Origin: Hofstenia miamia
Taxonomy: Eukaryota; Xenacoelomorpha; Acoela
DNA length: 64,000 nt
NCBI GenBank assembly: GCA_004352715.1
Contig: SCFE01000117.1
Coordinates: 669,274 to 733,273 of the forward strand
Direction of reading: 5' to 3'
In this document: positions 1 through 11,179 of the stretch, one piece after another
How positions within the stretch are numbered: position 1 is the first letter of the stretch
How the letters are laid out: every line of letters starts with the position of its first letter
The notes under the pieces: model-generated
The model's database searches: none
The model's input: only the letters and a program-made list of their open reading frames with translations
Told to the model about the DNA's origin: nothing
Translations under genes and position numbers: made by a program

Positions 1-656
1 TGACCACCCGATCCTTGACCTCACCCATACGTGACCAAATCCGATCATTTTGGACATTAACGTGTTGTTGGACATCGAATTTTTTTTCGTCACTGAAAAC
101 CAGGTTCGGAAGCGTGCCAGCATTGATGCGAGATAAGATGAGATCTGCTCTTTGAGCTCGTTTCTCAATTGAACTTGCAGATAACAGGTGCTTCTTCTGG
201 TGTTTGTAAGGAGATGTTTGGAGGTCACTGTGGAGTATCGTAGACATCGTTCCGACTGACACTTTGGCCTCTTTCGCGAGATTTCTTAGGGATCGCTTTG
301 GATTCCTGCTTAGCTTCTCCTTGGTTGATTTTAACAGTTTTTTGGTTCTGGCAGAACGAGGCCGACCTTGACCAGGTTCATTAACAATGTCACCAGTTGA
401 TTCGAACCGTTTAAGTGTTCGCCAGACCAACATTCTGTTGATCTTTAAGGTCTTTGCTATGTCAGGTGCTGTCTTCCCAGATTTGAATAGCTCTACAATG
501 GCGGCTCTTTTCTGTAAATCTTGCGGCATATTTATCAAAACTTAAGTTTAGGTACTATCTTAGATTTATGCACCTGGAAATCATAGAAAATGTCTAAAAT
601 CTGATAAATATTTGAAAAATAAAACTTTTGTAACAGTAAATATTGAACACCCTGTA
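1..656 (-). mobile_element. Right-hand part of a Tc1/mariner-like transposon
   Basis: The element contains the transposase start and ends at about 655 in a terminal inverted repeat that reads, on the minus strand, TACAGGGTGTTCAATATTTA (positions 656 down to 637) before an AT-rich leader. The TA at the tip fits the TA target duplication of this superfamily. The opposite end is outside the window, so the repeat cannot be paired here. Confidence 0.8.
2..529 (-). CDS. Tc1/mariner-superfamily transposase, N-terminal part, cut by window edge
   Basis: Reading from the ATG at 529 the frame stays open for 176 codons to the window edge. It starts MPQDLQKRAAIVELFKSG, followed by a helix-turn-helix region (residues about 5-50, ending in VWRTLKRFESTG), a basic linker (GQGRPRSARTKK), a second paired-type HTH with NPKRSLRNLAKEAKVSVG, and then VFSDEKKFDVQQH. 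In this superfamily the Asp of FSDE is the first residue of the DDE/D triad. The family cuts and pastes its own DNA at TA sites. No stop or frameshift is seen, so this copy may be young; the other catalytic residues lie outside the window. About 112 bp downstream-strand of the start lies a terminal repeat with a CAGGGTGTTC tip, as expected for such an element. Confidence 0.9.
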   Translation of the reverse strand, partial: MPQDLQKRAAIVELFKSGKTAPDIAKTLKINRMLVWRTLKRFESTGDIVNEPGQGRPRSARTKKLLKSTKEKLSRNPKRSLRNLAKEAKVSVGTMSTILHSDLQTSPYKHQKKHLLSASSIEKRAQRADLILSRINAGTLPNLVFSDEKKFDVQQHVNVQNDRIWSRMGEVKDRVV

Positions 657-657
657 T

Positions 658-1120
658 AAATAGTATTTAGTAAGAAACTTTGAAATTTAGGATATAGGTG
701 TATATATGAAGAGCCTTTCTAATAAAATGGAGGTAAATATAGCACAGCAAAAAAGTCGTCTATCAGTTTTCCTCCAGGCTGTTTAAAGTTATTTATTTGG
801 TAAAATATAAGTTTTGTAACAATAATGAACAGGAAAACATAGCTTAAGTAAAACAAAGGAACACACACAATCAAAGATTACTGCTAACATATTTTTGTAT
901 TTCAAAATCAATAATTGTGACGGGAAGAATATGCTTTTCTAAATATTTCGAAAAAATTGTTACTTATCTAGACTAATACTAACTATTAATTAGAATGCAG
1001 CAGAAAATTCAAATTCGATGAATTAGTGATTAATGATTGTGAAGGATATTCTTAGAAGTCAATTCTAAGTTTGGGGTAAAATTAAATCTATGTTGATGGA
1101 GTGCAAACAAACGCATTTAG
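658..1120. other. Non-coding, nothing recognised
   Basis: AT-rich sequence with no open frame of note, no recognisable repeat and no element boundary that I can see. Confidence 0.5.
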
Positions 1121-1141
1121 TACCTATATATATATATATTA

Positions 1142-1199
1142 TGAAAGATTTATTCAGCAAACATGTTTCGCTACATACGTATAGCTTCGTCAGTGCATA
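1142..1199 (-). repeat. CTGACGA...GCGAAAC hairpin, possibly a Penelope-type end
   Basis: On the minus strand a CTGACGA box is followed by a small stem (GCTA/TAGC) and GCGAAACATG. This arrangement resembles the CUGANGA...GAAA core of the hammerhead motifs known from Penelope-like retroelements. There is an extra A between the first box and the stem, and stems I and III cannot be drawn convincingly. It is flanked by AT microsatellites (1121-1139 and 1293-1312) and a gap. A Penelope-like coding relic does exist elsewhere in this window (59949-60480), but no coding sequence is next to this motif. Confidence 0.3.
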
Positions 1200-1246
1200 T
1201 AGAGTATAGAGGGAAAGTTTAGAAAAGTTTAAGAATGCTAACATGG

Positions 1247-1292
1247 NNNNNNNNNNNNNNNNNNNNNNNNNNNNNNNNNNNNNNNNNNNNNN
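1247..1292. other. Assembly gap (46 N)
   Basis: Run of N next to an AT dinucleotide repeat (1293-1312). The microsatellite probably caused the break. Confidence 0.95.
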
Positions 1293-1312
1293 ATATATAT
1301 ATATATATATAT

Positions 1313-2740
1313 GTTCACGTGAATCTAGTTTTCTTTCATTTGCAGTCTATATAAGAAAGATTTCTTGCTGTGAGTCTTCTGTGACAAACTTCATACAGTA
1401 CTTCTTAGAAATATTTATGATAAATCATAGGTGTGCGTGTTTTAAAATTTTTCATAATATATTAATGTCTGATTTGACCAAAAAATTTACCAGAATTTGA
1501 TTCGCCTTTGGAATGAGGCAGCTTTTTTCTGCGGGAGGCTCGCAACACTATGAAATTCGTAGTGGGTAAACTTCTAGGGTTAAGCAGAGATGGAATTGGA
1601 TCGAATCTCGGATCGGATTGGATCTACATTTTGAGAAAGTTTCGGATTTGTTTGGGATCCACAAATTTTTTAAAAATTGTGTATATTGTACATTGTATAC
1701 ATTACGCACATTTTTACATTAAATGCTACTTTAAGTGAGTTAATAATCTTAATCTAACTGAGCTTTTGTAATTGAATTTTACTGTTCATACAACAGGTTC
1801 CGAAAACTTATAAAATGGGAGACGAATATTTCAAATCTGAAAATGCGATTCATGTTAGCCATCACATAAAGTAAAATTGTAGAGTAACTAAGAACATTTG
1901 TATGTATAAACTTGCAAATGGAAAAGCAGAAGAAACACAGAGAAGCAAATGGAACATCTTAGTTTCACCAAACACCGCCAAAATTTAATGATACTAATAT
2001 AATTATAAAATTCTCATGTAAAATGCACTATAAGCAATTTCCACTACCAAGATTAAGGATTGGACCCGAATTGTGATCACTCACTGATCAGTCTGTCGAT
2101 TGATACGGTAACCCCGACTCTAATGTACAATATGTTCTCACACTAAAGCTGAACGAATTTATGCAAAAACATCATTTTTCATAAAAATCATTTCAGTTGC
2201 AATGTCATTCGTACGAGAATTTTGACCTTATAAAATACAATTGTTGCCTTTCTTTTCTGTTATTTAACAAAATTTAGTCAGAAATCTTTTAGCACACCGA
2301 TTTAATAAATATACTGTCGCGTTTCTGTTAAACAATCTGTTAAGCTTAAATTGTATGATTTCTCTTAGACTGGTCGGCTGGGATCGCGGGTCATTTATAT
2401 TGTTTAGGGTATTGAAGAACACTAACAGAATTAAAGAGCAATTTAGAAATCAAACTTTTGAAATTCCTAAGGATTTTGATTATTTCTGTTAGACAAGCCT
2501 GATCGGGTGGTGGGTCAAAAACGTTCCCCACCCTGTTAATTATTATGCCCGTTAGGGATGTTATTTGCAGTTTAAATATGATCTTTTGAAAACATAAGTT
2601 ATAAAATATAATGTTGAAAAGATTAACATATAATAACTTATTAATTGAGTTCGAAATAATGAAAATTCTAAATTTAATGGAAGCAAAGAATTTCATTTTC
2701 ACTAAAATATTTTGGATATGGGTGGTCTGCAATTGAGAAT
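1313..2740. other. Non-coding, nothing firmly recognised
   Basis: Only short chance frames. Two short tracts (1590-1660, rich in GGATCGGAT-like words; 2385-2530, with ATCGGGTGGTGGGTC) resemble the degenerate G/C-rich words seen again at 2.75-3.1 kb and may be decayed ends of non-autonomous elements. No inverted repeat or target duplication could be defined. Confidence 0.4.
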
Positions 2741-2759
2741 GACAATATCAGGTAAATAT

Positions 2760-3110
2760 TGACCCGATCGGAATATATATACACGAAACCGACTCGACCC
2801 GACCCGAAAATTTGACTTTGAGTTAAGGTTATGGATTTCTGTGAAATCAAATGATCTTAAAGATTAATCATTTTCTGATATGTCTTCGATCTTTCTCAAA
2901 TCAGTATTTTTTAAATAATCAATCTAATCTTTGTATCCGAACCCGACCAGAAACCCAAAGTCGGGTCAGGTTTTATCGGATACCCAATGTCACTCTTGAG
3001 TCTGCAAATATGGGCATGGATCGAAAATTCAGGGTCAGGCCCGGTCCATGTCCATATTTGGTGGTGAGGAGTAGGTATCCTTTGGAGGATGGGTGATGCA
3101 TTAAACAAGA
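2760..3110. repeat. Degenerate CCCGACC/GGGTCGGG-word repeat
   Basis: Iterated words such as CCCGACCCGACCCGAAAA (about 2795) and GAACCCGACCAGAAACCC (about 2939), plus their complements, stand out from the AT-rich background. Similar words recur near 6.9-7.2 kb, 10.1 kb, 10.4 kb and 42.4 kb. The pattern resembles subterminal arrays of hAT-type MITEs, but I find no clean boundaries. The short frames on both strands here are by-products of the repeat. Confidence 0.4.
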
Positions 3111-3119
3111 TCTATACGC

Positions 3120-6100
3120 CTTGCACTAATACCCATACCCGAACAGCCAAACATATTTATCATTACTAAGTTTAAACCAGTTATATACTGCAAAATATGT
3201 GTTGATTTAAGCTTTAATATTCCAATAGCAATAAATTGCAACTATTAAACTCTGTCCCAATTAATTAATTTTTAGGAAAATGAGGTAGTATGATATAAAC
3301 ACGAGTATAATTTCAAGTTTTGATTTTCATTTTTTTATAATATGCACAAGATCCTAAACTATCTAATTCGAGCCAAAACCATGGTATTTACGCTATAATA
3401 AAATCCCAATTATTGATATTAAACTTTACTTATTAACTGGGACAGAGATTAGTACATTTAAAAACCAATAAACATTAACTTATCCTCTCAAATTTTATAG
3501 AGTTTAAGCATGTTTTTTTGTAAAATTCTATTCTAAAGATAAATGAACGATAAATTTTTAATTATATTTTGCATGCAAAAACGACAAATTTCCAACAGAG
3601 CTTCCTTAAAGGTGATTAATTTTCCAACATTTTTATTCTGCATTTTACCCATATTTTACCAGTAATAATTTTTTCTTTACTTATACACGTAAAACGGTAC
3701 TCGAGGGTAGTACATGTACCCATATATAGCCCTAAATCCAGGCGAAATTCCATCTTTAAATTCAATAATAAAATTTGTTATTAAGACACCCTGTGTAATA
3801 TTAAAATTATCGCTTTCAATGTATAGAAGTGATAAATTGGTGAAGATTAGATTGACTTAATACTTAACCACGCTTTTGTTAATTGGTTCTACTTTAAATT
3901 ACGAATCGACTTGACCTCTGCGTGTTGATTACTTTGGTGTGCTGTTCCGAAATCCTTCAAAGAAATTTACCGCCATGATTACCACGAATTGCTAATTGCA
4001 TCAAAATTAAGATATTCATTTTATAACTAGCTTAAGATCATTTACCAGATATATGGATAATTATAATATAACATATGCAAAATAAAAGCCGTCTTAAACG
4101 TTTTAAAAACAATCTCAAACATAAAAATTAACAAATTTCTAAATATTGTGCTCCTCATAACGTTATTAATCATATGATAGTGTTTGATGAAATTTAAAAA
4201 TTTCCAACTATCTCCATTTGTAGTAAATAAGAGTGGAATTTTCAGGCACATGTCCAATTTATTCCAAGAATATAAGAATGAATTATAATTTGTAGATGCA
4301 GTTTTGAACCACGAGACAACCACCACCAACAATATAAAATATTTGATGTGCTAAAAGCGATCTATAATACAGGTCATGACAGACGCAAATGAAATATGGA
4401 TTCGATTTGGGAAAAAATTTCTTTACTGAGACGGAACGTTGCAAAAATCCTATAATTATGGAGGAATAAAAAATTTTTTGGTACTTTTCCCAAGGAATAA
4501 TACAGGCTTCACGTAAAGTGACGCTTATTTTAGACACAATCCACAACACATCATAAGAAATGTCTATAAATCTACACCACGCCACAGGAATAAAAATTTG
4601 ACTCACACATCTCCACAACCATTTTTTTGACAAAACTGTCAAATATTTCAATGCTATTATTTCTAGACACTGAACAATTTACGCATATTATACTGTGTTA
4701 ACATACAAATTATAATGAAATCTTACAACTTAATTATTTTAATCCTAATTAATTATATTGATTAACACCAGTATTTTTTAATAATCAATCTTATCTTTGT
4801 AATCAAACCCTACAGTCCGGACTCGATCCGACTGGTAAGCCGAAATCTGGAGGGGGGGGGCAAATGGTTACCCGTTGTCACTCTAGCCTAGACACAAAGA
4901 ACATCAAAAGTCTGTAGAATTATGTTTACATTGTAATGTAGGTATTAATTATTATCAATACATCAAAATCGCTTTTACATTTTTGGACGCTTAACAATCG
5001 ATATAAAATAATTGTTAAAACCTTTCTTTTTGAGAGTGAGTGTATGAGTATTCTTTCTAAGAAATATAAAGGCATTAGCAATTTCAAAATAGTATAAAGG
5101 GACACATGATAGTTTGAATTAATGCTTATGCTGTTAGTTATTGACAAATATGAATTTGTCAAACACATTTTTAATCGTTGCAAAACTCAGATGTATTTGA
5201 CTTTATCTATTTAGGTTTTCAAAATTTATAAATGCAGTATAAATAACATATAGAACATATTTGTAATACATTGTTATGCTTATGTATGCCATTGGTTTTT
5301 GCAGGCTTAATATTCAACTAATCCGCACCCACTCGGTTAGTTATAGTAATCGCCTGGTCATCGCATATTAAAAATTACAAAATTTCTTCATTCTGCTGCA
5401 TTTCAAAAAATAATTTTCCTTCGAAATAAGGAGAGAGTAAATAGCCATTTCAATGGTTTTCCAAAAACAGTTCAAGGATTTTATGAACAAAATATAGCAT
5501 TTTGGGTATGCCTCTGATAGTAATTTTACAACCTGTATTTTAGTGTACTTAAAATACTCATTTTAAAATGTAAAAAATTATATATTGGGATTATCAATGG
5601 CCTAATTTTGTTTAAATGGTTATTTTTTCAAATATTGAAGAAAGTGAATTGTTCTAAAAAGCATAAAGATATATGTGTCTGAAATTGGTCAATCTTTGGT
5701 TTGGTTTTTTAAGCATTTCAATACATAACATGTTGCCATGCTGCTGAGGCGTTTTTGTTGTAGTGTACGTTGCAGGGTTTGTTATACTATTTCCATACAA
5801 CTCAATTTTTTCAAACTTCGTGATAGAAGTGCACATAATTCGTAACCACAACAGTAGCACATTTTAAGCTACATTAACTTTGTCGTTAAAGAATGATGCC
5901 TTAATATGATAATGCGATAAAAATTAATCCTACCAGACGACAGCAGCTTTGTTATTCTACAAAAAATATCAGTCCCTGACTTACAAAATACCAACGCCAT
6001 CTTGTGATGAAAAACTTTCTATTAACAGGTAGATTCGGTTGGACGAGAAGCAATTGGAAAATTAATGAGAATTAGATACCAGCACTATTTTCCTCAAGAG

Positions 6101-6900
6101 GAATTAAATAATTCGCGCCAATGAAATGGGCACAGATGGCGGTATATTTAAGACTCGATTAATTGTTGATCCAAGTGGATTTGGATATGTTTTCATCAAG
6201 CAGTTTTGTCCATCAACTGGAGAGGTGTTTAACATATTTAAATCGATCACAGAACCTCATCAAACGGAAACATAAATCCGCCTCATTATCAGTTAATTAT
6301 CATTCTCTCCAATTCATTCATAAAAAAGGAATGTTTTAATTTAATGATATATGCTATTGCCTTCTACCATATCCAGCATATCATCAAGCGTTGAACAACT
6401 GTCACTAAGATATTTAACACATCTTGAAACTACATTAATTATATGTATATTATTACATATAGCTAAAAATCTGAGCAATTACCAGCATCTTAAAAGTCTC
6501 TTTTCTGATAACAGTCAAGTGACCTTAGAAATACAAAACTTTTCTCAAATTCAAAGTGGCTAGGGGTGGTAGCACAAAAGCAGGCACACAAAAATATTAT
6601 TGCCTTCCCAGTAGTCAGGAAAAAGAGCTATGTGAACATTTGTTTGTTAAGTATGATATCTGGAATTGAGCATTACTGCATTTATGCAAAGCAATGTATG
6701 CATAAAAAAACTTAAAATAACTGATCTCTTTAATGCAGAAAAATTGAAAATTTTTACAGGTCACGAAATGTATATAACGGGACCGGTATAGATCTGTGAT
6801 TAATCAAATTGAACGAGTATTGAAACATCTATAATAGAGGAAATGTTCAGGGAGTGTTAACTAAGACAACTACATCCGTGTGGTGATTTGTAATACATCA
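3120..6900. other. Non-coding, no gene recognised
   Basis: Frames of up to about 120 codons occur on the minus strand (4042-4651) but show no domain, no biased codon use and no related sequence that I know. A 40-codon stretch on the plus strand near 6125-6270 (reading GTDGGIFKTRLIVDPSGFGY) looks more protein-like than its surroundings but is isolated. A G homopolymer lies at about 4853-4860. Confidence 0.4.
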
Positions 6901-6910
6901 AAGATATAGA

Positions 6911-7190
6911 CAAGGGGTGGGAATGGGTCGCATAACCAATGGGTTCGAGTGAATTTGGTTCGGTCATAGCTTTTCTTTATATTGGTAGTTTAGGCTGGGT
7001 TGTGTTTTTTTAAATTTATTATATTTGTTCTAGTATCTATAGTTTGAATTTTTTCCTTGATACATTACTGGGAGAACTACCAATGAATGATCAATGTTTT
7101 GTTCAGTAATGAGTTGGATGGGTTTGGCTGAGATGGTTGGGCGTTTGGTTGAGTTGAGTTGGGTCAAAAAACCGACCGATTTCTATTTCC
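6911..7190. repeat. GGGT/GGTT-rich degenerate repeat tract
   Basis: Begins GGGGTGGGAATGGGTCGC and ends with GGGTCAAAAAACCGACCG. The words resemble those at 2.76-3.1 kb and at 10.1-10.4 kb. It probably is a decayed non-autonomous transposon, but inverted repeats and a target duplication were not found. Confidence 0.35.
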
Positions 7191-7582
7191 TTATTAGATA
7201 TGCTTACTAAAAAAGTGAGAAATAACTAGTCTACTGTAATAGTTGCTCTACTCTACATTATCTGGAAAATTGACCTTAAAGTCCTGTTTATCGCACTAAG
7301 GGTGAAAAATGCAAATTTATAGCAGAATTGAAAAAAAGGTATTTTGATTTCTTTTAATCATCACCTACTGATTGTGAGAAAAAGTTTCCACCATCGTATA
7401 TTTGCTCTACCTGGCAAAGGAGTTTTTATCACAAATCTAGAAGTTATTTTAAATTTTATCGACCAGCTATTTGGAAATAATGTGCCAGTTACATCTTTAG
7501 AGAATACTTCTTTTGCTTATTTGCCAAAACGCCTTTCAATAACAATTTCAAATATTTCGACTGTACCAATTGCAAAATACCA

Positions 7583-8425
7583 AGAGTTGATTCTTTAGCT
7601 AGTCAGCCGTCTGATCAGGAATATCCTTCAACATCAGACAGCTCCAATAATGATATTATTTTTGTCAATACTGATGATGTTGTATTACAAATGGAGGCTG
7701 ATGACCACCTTTTTGTTTGGAATGAAGATTTTTAAATGATTTCTGGAGAGAGCTAAAATTAAGCAGGATCATGCCAATGAAATGTGTTAAGATGCTAAGA
7801 ACTCACTCTGAAATGAAAGAAAGCCTGAAAATCCTCAAAATATCAAAATATTCATCTGCAGAATTCATCCTTAACTCCCCTCTTCTCAACTAACGAAAAT
7901 TATAAGTCTCCCAGCAGTATACCTGAGATTTTGGAGTATTTGGGAATTGTTTATTCCTCTCAAAAATGGTATTTGTTTATTGATTCAAACTTAATCAGTC
8001 TTAAAGCAATCATCATGGCAAAAAACCAATATCCCTGCATTCCAACTTTTCGGGTTCACATTAATAAGAAAGGTCATTAGGTGAAAAAATTATATCTCTT
8101 CTAAATTATCAAGTCCATCAATGGCCAGTAATGTGTGATTTGAAAGTGCTCAAATTTCTAATGGGCTTAAGTGGAGGATATGCCCATGTTTGTTTTGTCT
8201 CTTTGATTCATGTAACAGCCAAATTGATTTTCAACCAGACCATATATGGCCGAACCGTTATGAATTCAATAGCGTGCCATTAATTCCTATTGAAAAATAG
8301 CATTTCCTGCGCTCCATTTAAAATTCGGTCTATTTCAAATTCTTGTTAAGAATTTGGACAAGCAAAGTGCATGCTTCTCATATTTAAGTCTCTGCTTAAT
8401 AAAACTCACAAATAGTTTGAATCTG
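7583..8425 (+). pseudogene. Relic of an uncharacterised invertebrate repeat-borne ORF family
   Basis: Several frames must be read in turn. An acidic, Ser-rich stretch (SDQEYPSTSDSSNNDIIF, 7583-7735) is followed at 7858-8081 by a 74-codon open run with ILEYLGI, WYLFIDSN, SLKAIIMAKNQYPCIP and VHINK. After a frameshift come VHQWPVMCDLKVLKFLMG and LSGGYA, then in another frame PCLFCLFDSC and HIWPNR, and finally FPALHLKFGLFQILVKNLDK. The order and spacing match a family I remember from many invertebrate genomes (motifs of the type FIDSSKRSLKAVLLHNG, DLK...LLG.QGGYTK.PCFLC, PPLHIKLGL). I know no established function for it; it behaves as a dispersed repeat and may be part of a transposable element. 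At least three frameshifts and an in-frame stop make this copy dead. Confidence 0.6.
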
Positions 8426-8752
8426 TAAGTTAAGTAGTAGTTATCAATAAATTAAATTGCTTATATCTTCTAAAGTGGACGATACAAATTATTTAAATTT
8501 TACGTGGAACATTTTTTTTGTATAAGAGTTAAATTCTGAAAATTTGAAAAATTGCAACAAAAAAATTTTTTTACATACCTGTGTAATCAATTTTAAATTT
8601 GAATTGCTATATTGCAAATACATAAAAGTAATTATGACAATTTTCCATGGAATATTCCCATGTTCAGGAAAATTCATTGAGAATTAACATCAGAATTGCC
8701 ATACGACAGAAAAATAATATTCATAGGGTGGTGCATTCTTTGTTCTTCAACA

Positions 8753-8965
8753 TTATTTTTTGAAGCCTCCACAATATTCCTTAAGTCTCCCATTACTCCC
8801 ATTGGTGTCAGGATATGTCAGTATAATTGCAACATCATTCGCAGCAGAAGTCGTTTTCAAAGCACTTAACTCCCTAACAGCATCAACAAAAGTGGCTTCG
8901 TGCGACTCAAATTTCTTGATCAATTTTTTCAACGATCTATATTGGCAAACAAAAGCTAATCCTGC
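8753..8965 (-). other. 70-codon open coding-like stretch, unidentified
   Basis: Between stops the minus strand reads AGLAFVCQYRSLKKLIKKF, then FESHEATFVDAVRELSALKT and ends GRLKEYCGGFKK. It has no start codon, a coding-like mix of charged and hydrophobic residues, and helix-prone spacing. It could be an exon or a transposase scrap. I do not recognise the family. Confidence 0.25.
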
Positions 8966-8989
8966 TCAATGTATTTACATTTAACGGCT

Positions 8990-10480
8990 AGTCTAGTATT
9001 ACAATCGAAATTGACACAAAATTGATTTCTAAAACGCAGAAATAGCAGATTTAGATTTAAATATAAACATGGACCGAATAGACCTAATAGCAGATGTAAG
9101 CCTTACCAATAACTTATCACCATGAATGTTGGACATACAAGGGCAAAAAATATATGGGAAAATTTGATTTAGAGTTTACTTGCAAAAATTGAAAATTCAC
9201 TGGGAGCCAAATTATCTGACAATGGTGAACAGTTGCCGTCTACATCGATTTTTACACTTGATTTACGCAAGTTTGTAGTTTTGCCCCAATGAAAATGGTA
9301 TTTGTTTAATTGATAAACATACACCCGATCTTATGCCTTAGCCTTCATATGTGTCGATAACATTATTGAATTACATTTTGAAAATTAACTTCTTTTTGCA
9401 TAGAACTTTGAAATGAGGAATATTTCTTAGATGCTTATTAAGGTATAACTGTAAATCAAGTGTTAGTTATCGTTTTTAACATAATTGCATGAAAAATATG
9501 TTCATAAAATCACGTATACTTACAATGTTAAATCTATTTCAAATAATTTAATATTATTTTTCAGATGTTAAATCTATTGCATGAAGAATTAACCTTTATC
9601 AGATATTTGATTACAAATTGCAGTCATCATGAATGTTTAATCATTACATTAAGGCAATAAGTGGCATGAATTTAGTTTTTAAAGGGTATTTATATTTATA
9701 CAATTTTACTCAGTTACATTATATAAATGCCAATGAAGTACTATACCCATACAACTAATCACTTTAAGGCAATGAATAAAACATTTTTGATTTATAGTCA
9801 ATAATCAGATGAGAGTTAAGCAAAAATTCAGTGTTTTTACATCGTATCAGTTTGAATCTACTCTCAAATACATATATACTTGGAATGTAATAGGATCAGC
9901 AAAGAAATAGAACCTCCTGAAATGTTTTGTCACCTCAGTGGGAGCAGGTGATTGGTTGTTGCTTGTACCAATTAGATTATTAGACGATTTGATGCATCCA
10001 ATATAAGCAGTGCAGCAAATTATCAGCAAGAACATTTTGAAGAACTGAAAAGTTATTTAAGGAAGTTTTTCCAGAGCATAGGTGGAATCGGTCAGTAAAA
10101 TCTCTCAACCCACCCTGCACTACTTTTGTGTTGACCTAAAGTCAACCCGAACCGCTTTAATCTATGTGAGAGCTGATCAAGTAAGCAAATAGAGAAGTTG
10201 TGCGATACCGCTTGCTACAAAAGCTCAATAAATACTTCTAAAGTATGGTGACAAAATTGTTGAAAAGTTTTTTGATGCTCATATTTGGACTATGCAGTTT
10301 GACATGGCAAAAATGTGCAAATAGAAAAATACTTTTTCAGAAAAAAAGTATTTTAAATGGCATGTTGACGAAATACCTTCACCCGACCCAAACTGCAGGT
10401 CAACCTGACTCGCTTCCACCTGTGCTCTAAAGATTCAACTGTTTCACTTTGAAGAAAATAATCCGGGGTATTGAGACCAA
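8990..10480. other. Non-coding, nothing recognised apart from degenerate repeat words
   Basis: At about 10093-10150 and 10375-10430 there are CAACCCACCC, CAACCCGAACCGC and ACCCGACCCAAACTGCAG words, resembling the degenerate repeat class at 2.76 kb. The rest is AT-rich without recognisable content. Confidence 0.4.
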
Positions 10481-10489
10481 AATACTTGC

Positions 10490-11175
10490 TCACATTTTCG
10501 TCGCCTAGTCAGACCTTGAATGTATTGGTAAATTGATTGCAAAGAACAAAGCCAATAAGTTAAATGAGTTTCCTCGAGGTTCGTTTAAATGGTGGAAACA
10601 AGTGAAGCAAGAGGTACGACACTTGAGGTATGCAGGACATTGAAATTGTAAGAGAAAGACTGCTACTGGTCCAGATAAACTACCTCTTTGGCTTTTGAAA
10701 GATTATACTGAAGAACTTGCTGACGTTATTTGCATAAACAAATCGCTAGAGGAGATTTGTGCTCCAAAAATAATGAAAAAAGCTAACAATTTCCATTCTT
10801 AAAGTTGCTTCCCCTAATGTTTGCAGTGAGTATTGCCCTGTTTCTGTTACTCAAATGCTTTCTAGATTACTTGAACTGCTTATCGTCAAACGTTCTCTCA
10901 GACTTGCAATTCAATCTGTTTTTTCAAATACTCAAAAAGAGTTCAACATAAACAGCCCTAAACTGGATTCAAGAGCCTATTGCTAAGAAAATAGAGGATG
11001 AGAAATGTCAATATGTACGTATATTCAATGTAGAGTTTTCGAAAGCATTTGACACTGTAAAACATAATCTACTCCTGAAGAAACAAAAGTCGTTATGTAT
11101 GCCTAAACAAAAACCAATAATTGGTATAATATCAATTTTTTAACTTGTGGACAACACAGAGTTATCGGTGTTATG
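10490..11175 (+). pseudogene. Decayed non-LTR retrotransposon (reverse transcriptase fragment)
   Basis: In shifting frames I read FKWWKQVKQEV, then KTATGPDKLPLWLLKDYTEE, which match the pre-palm and first fingers region of jockey/L2-type reverse transcriptases (usual form K..GPD.LP.W.LK). Further on are SEYCPVSVTQMLSRLLE, corresponding to NYRPIS..s.lsK..E, and FNVEFSKAFDTVKHNLLL, corresponding to the palm motif A (D.SKAFD), with the first Asp changed to Glu. Stops and frameshifts interrupt every segment. Later RT motifs (YADD) and the endonuclease are not present. This is an old truncated copy, plus strand. Confidence 0.7.
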
Positions 11176-11179
11176 AATG

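Noticed and set aside
4042-4651. Two minus-strand frames of 96 and 122 codons
   Set aside because: No domain, no codon bias, high Phe/Ile/Tyr as expected from random AT-rich DNA.
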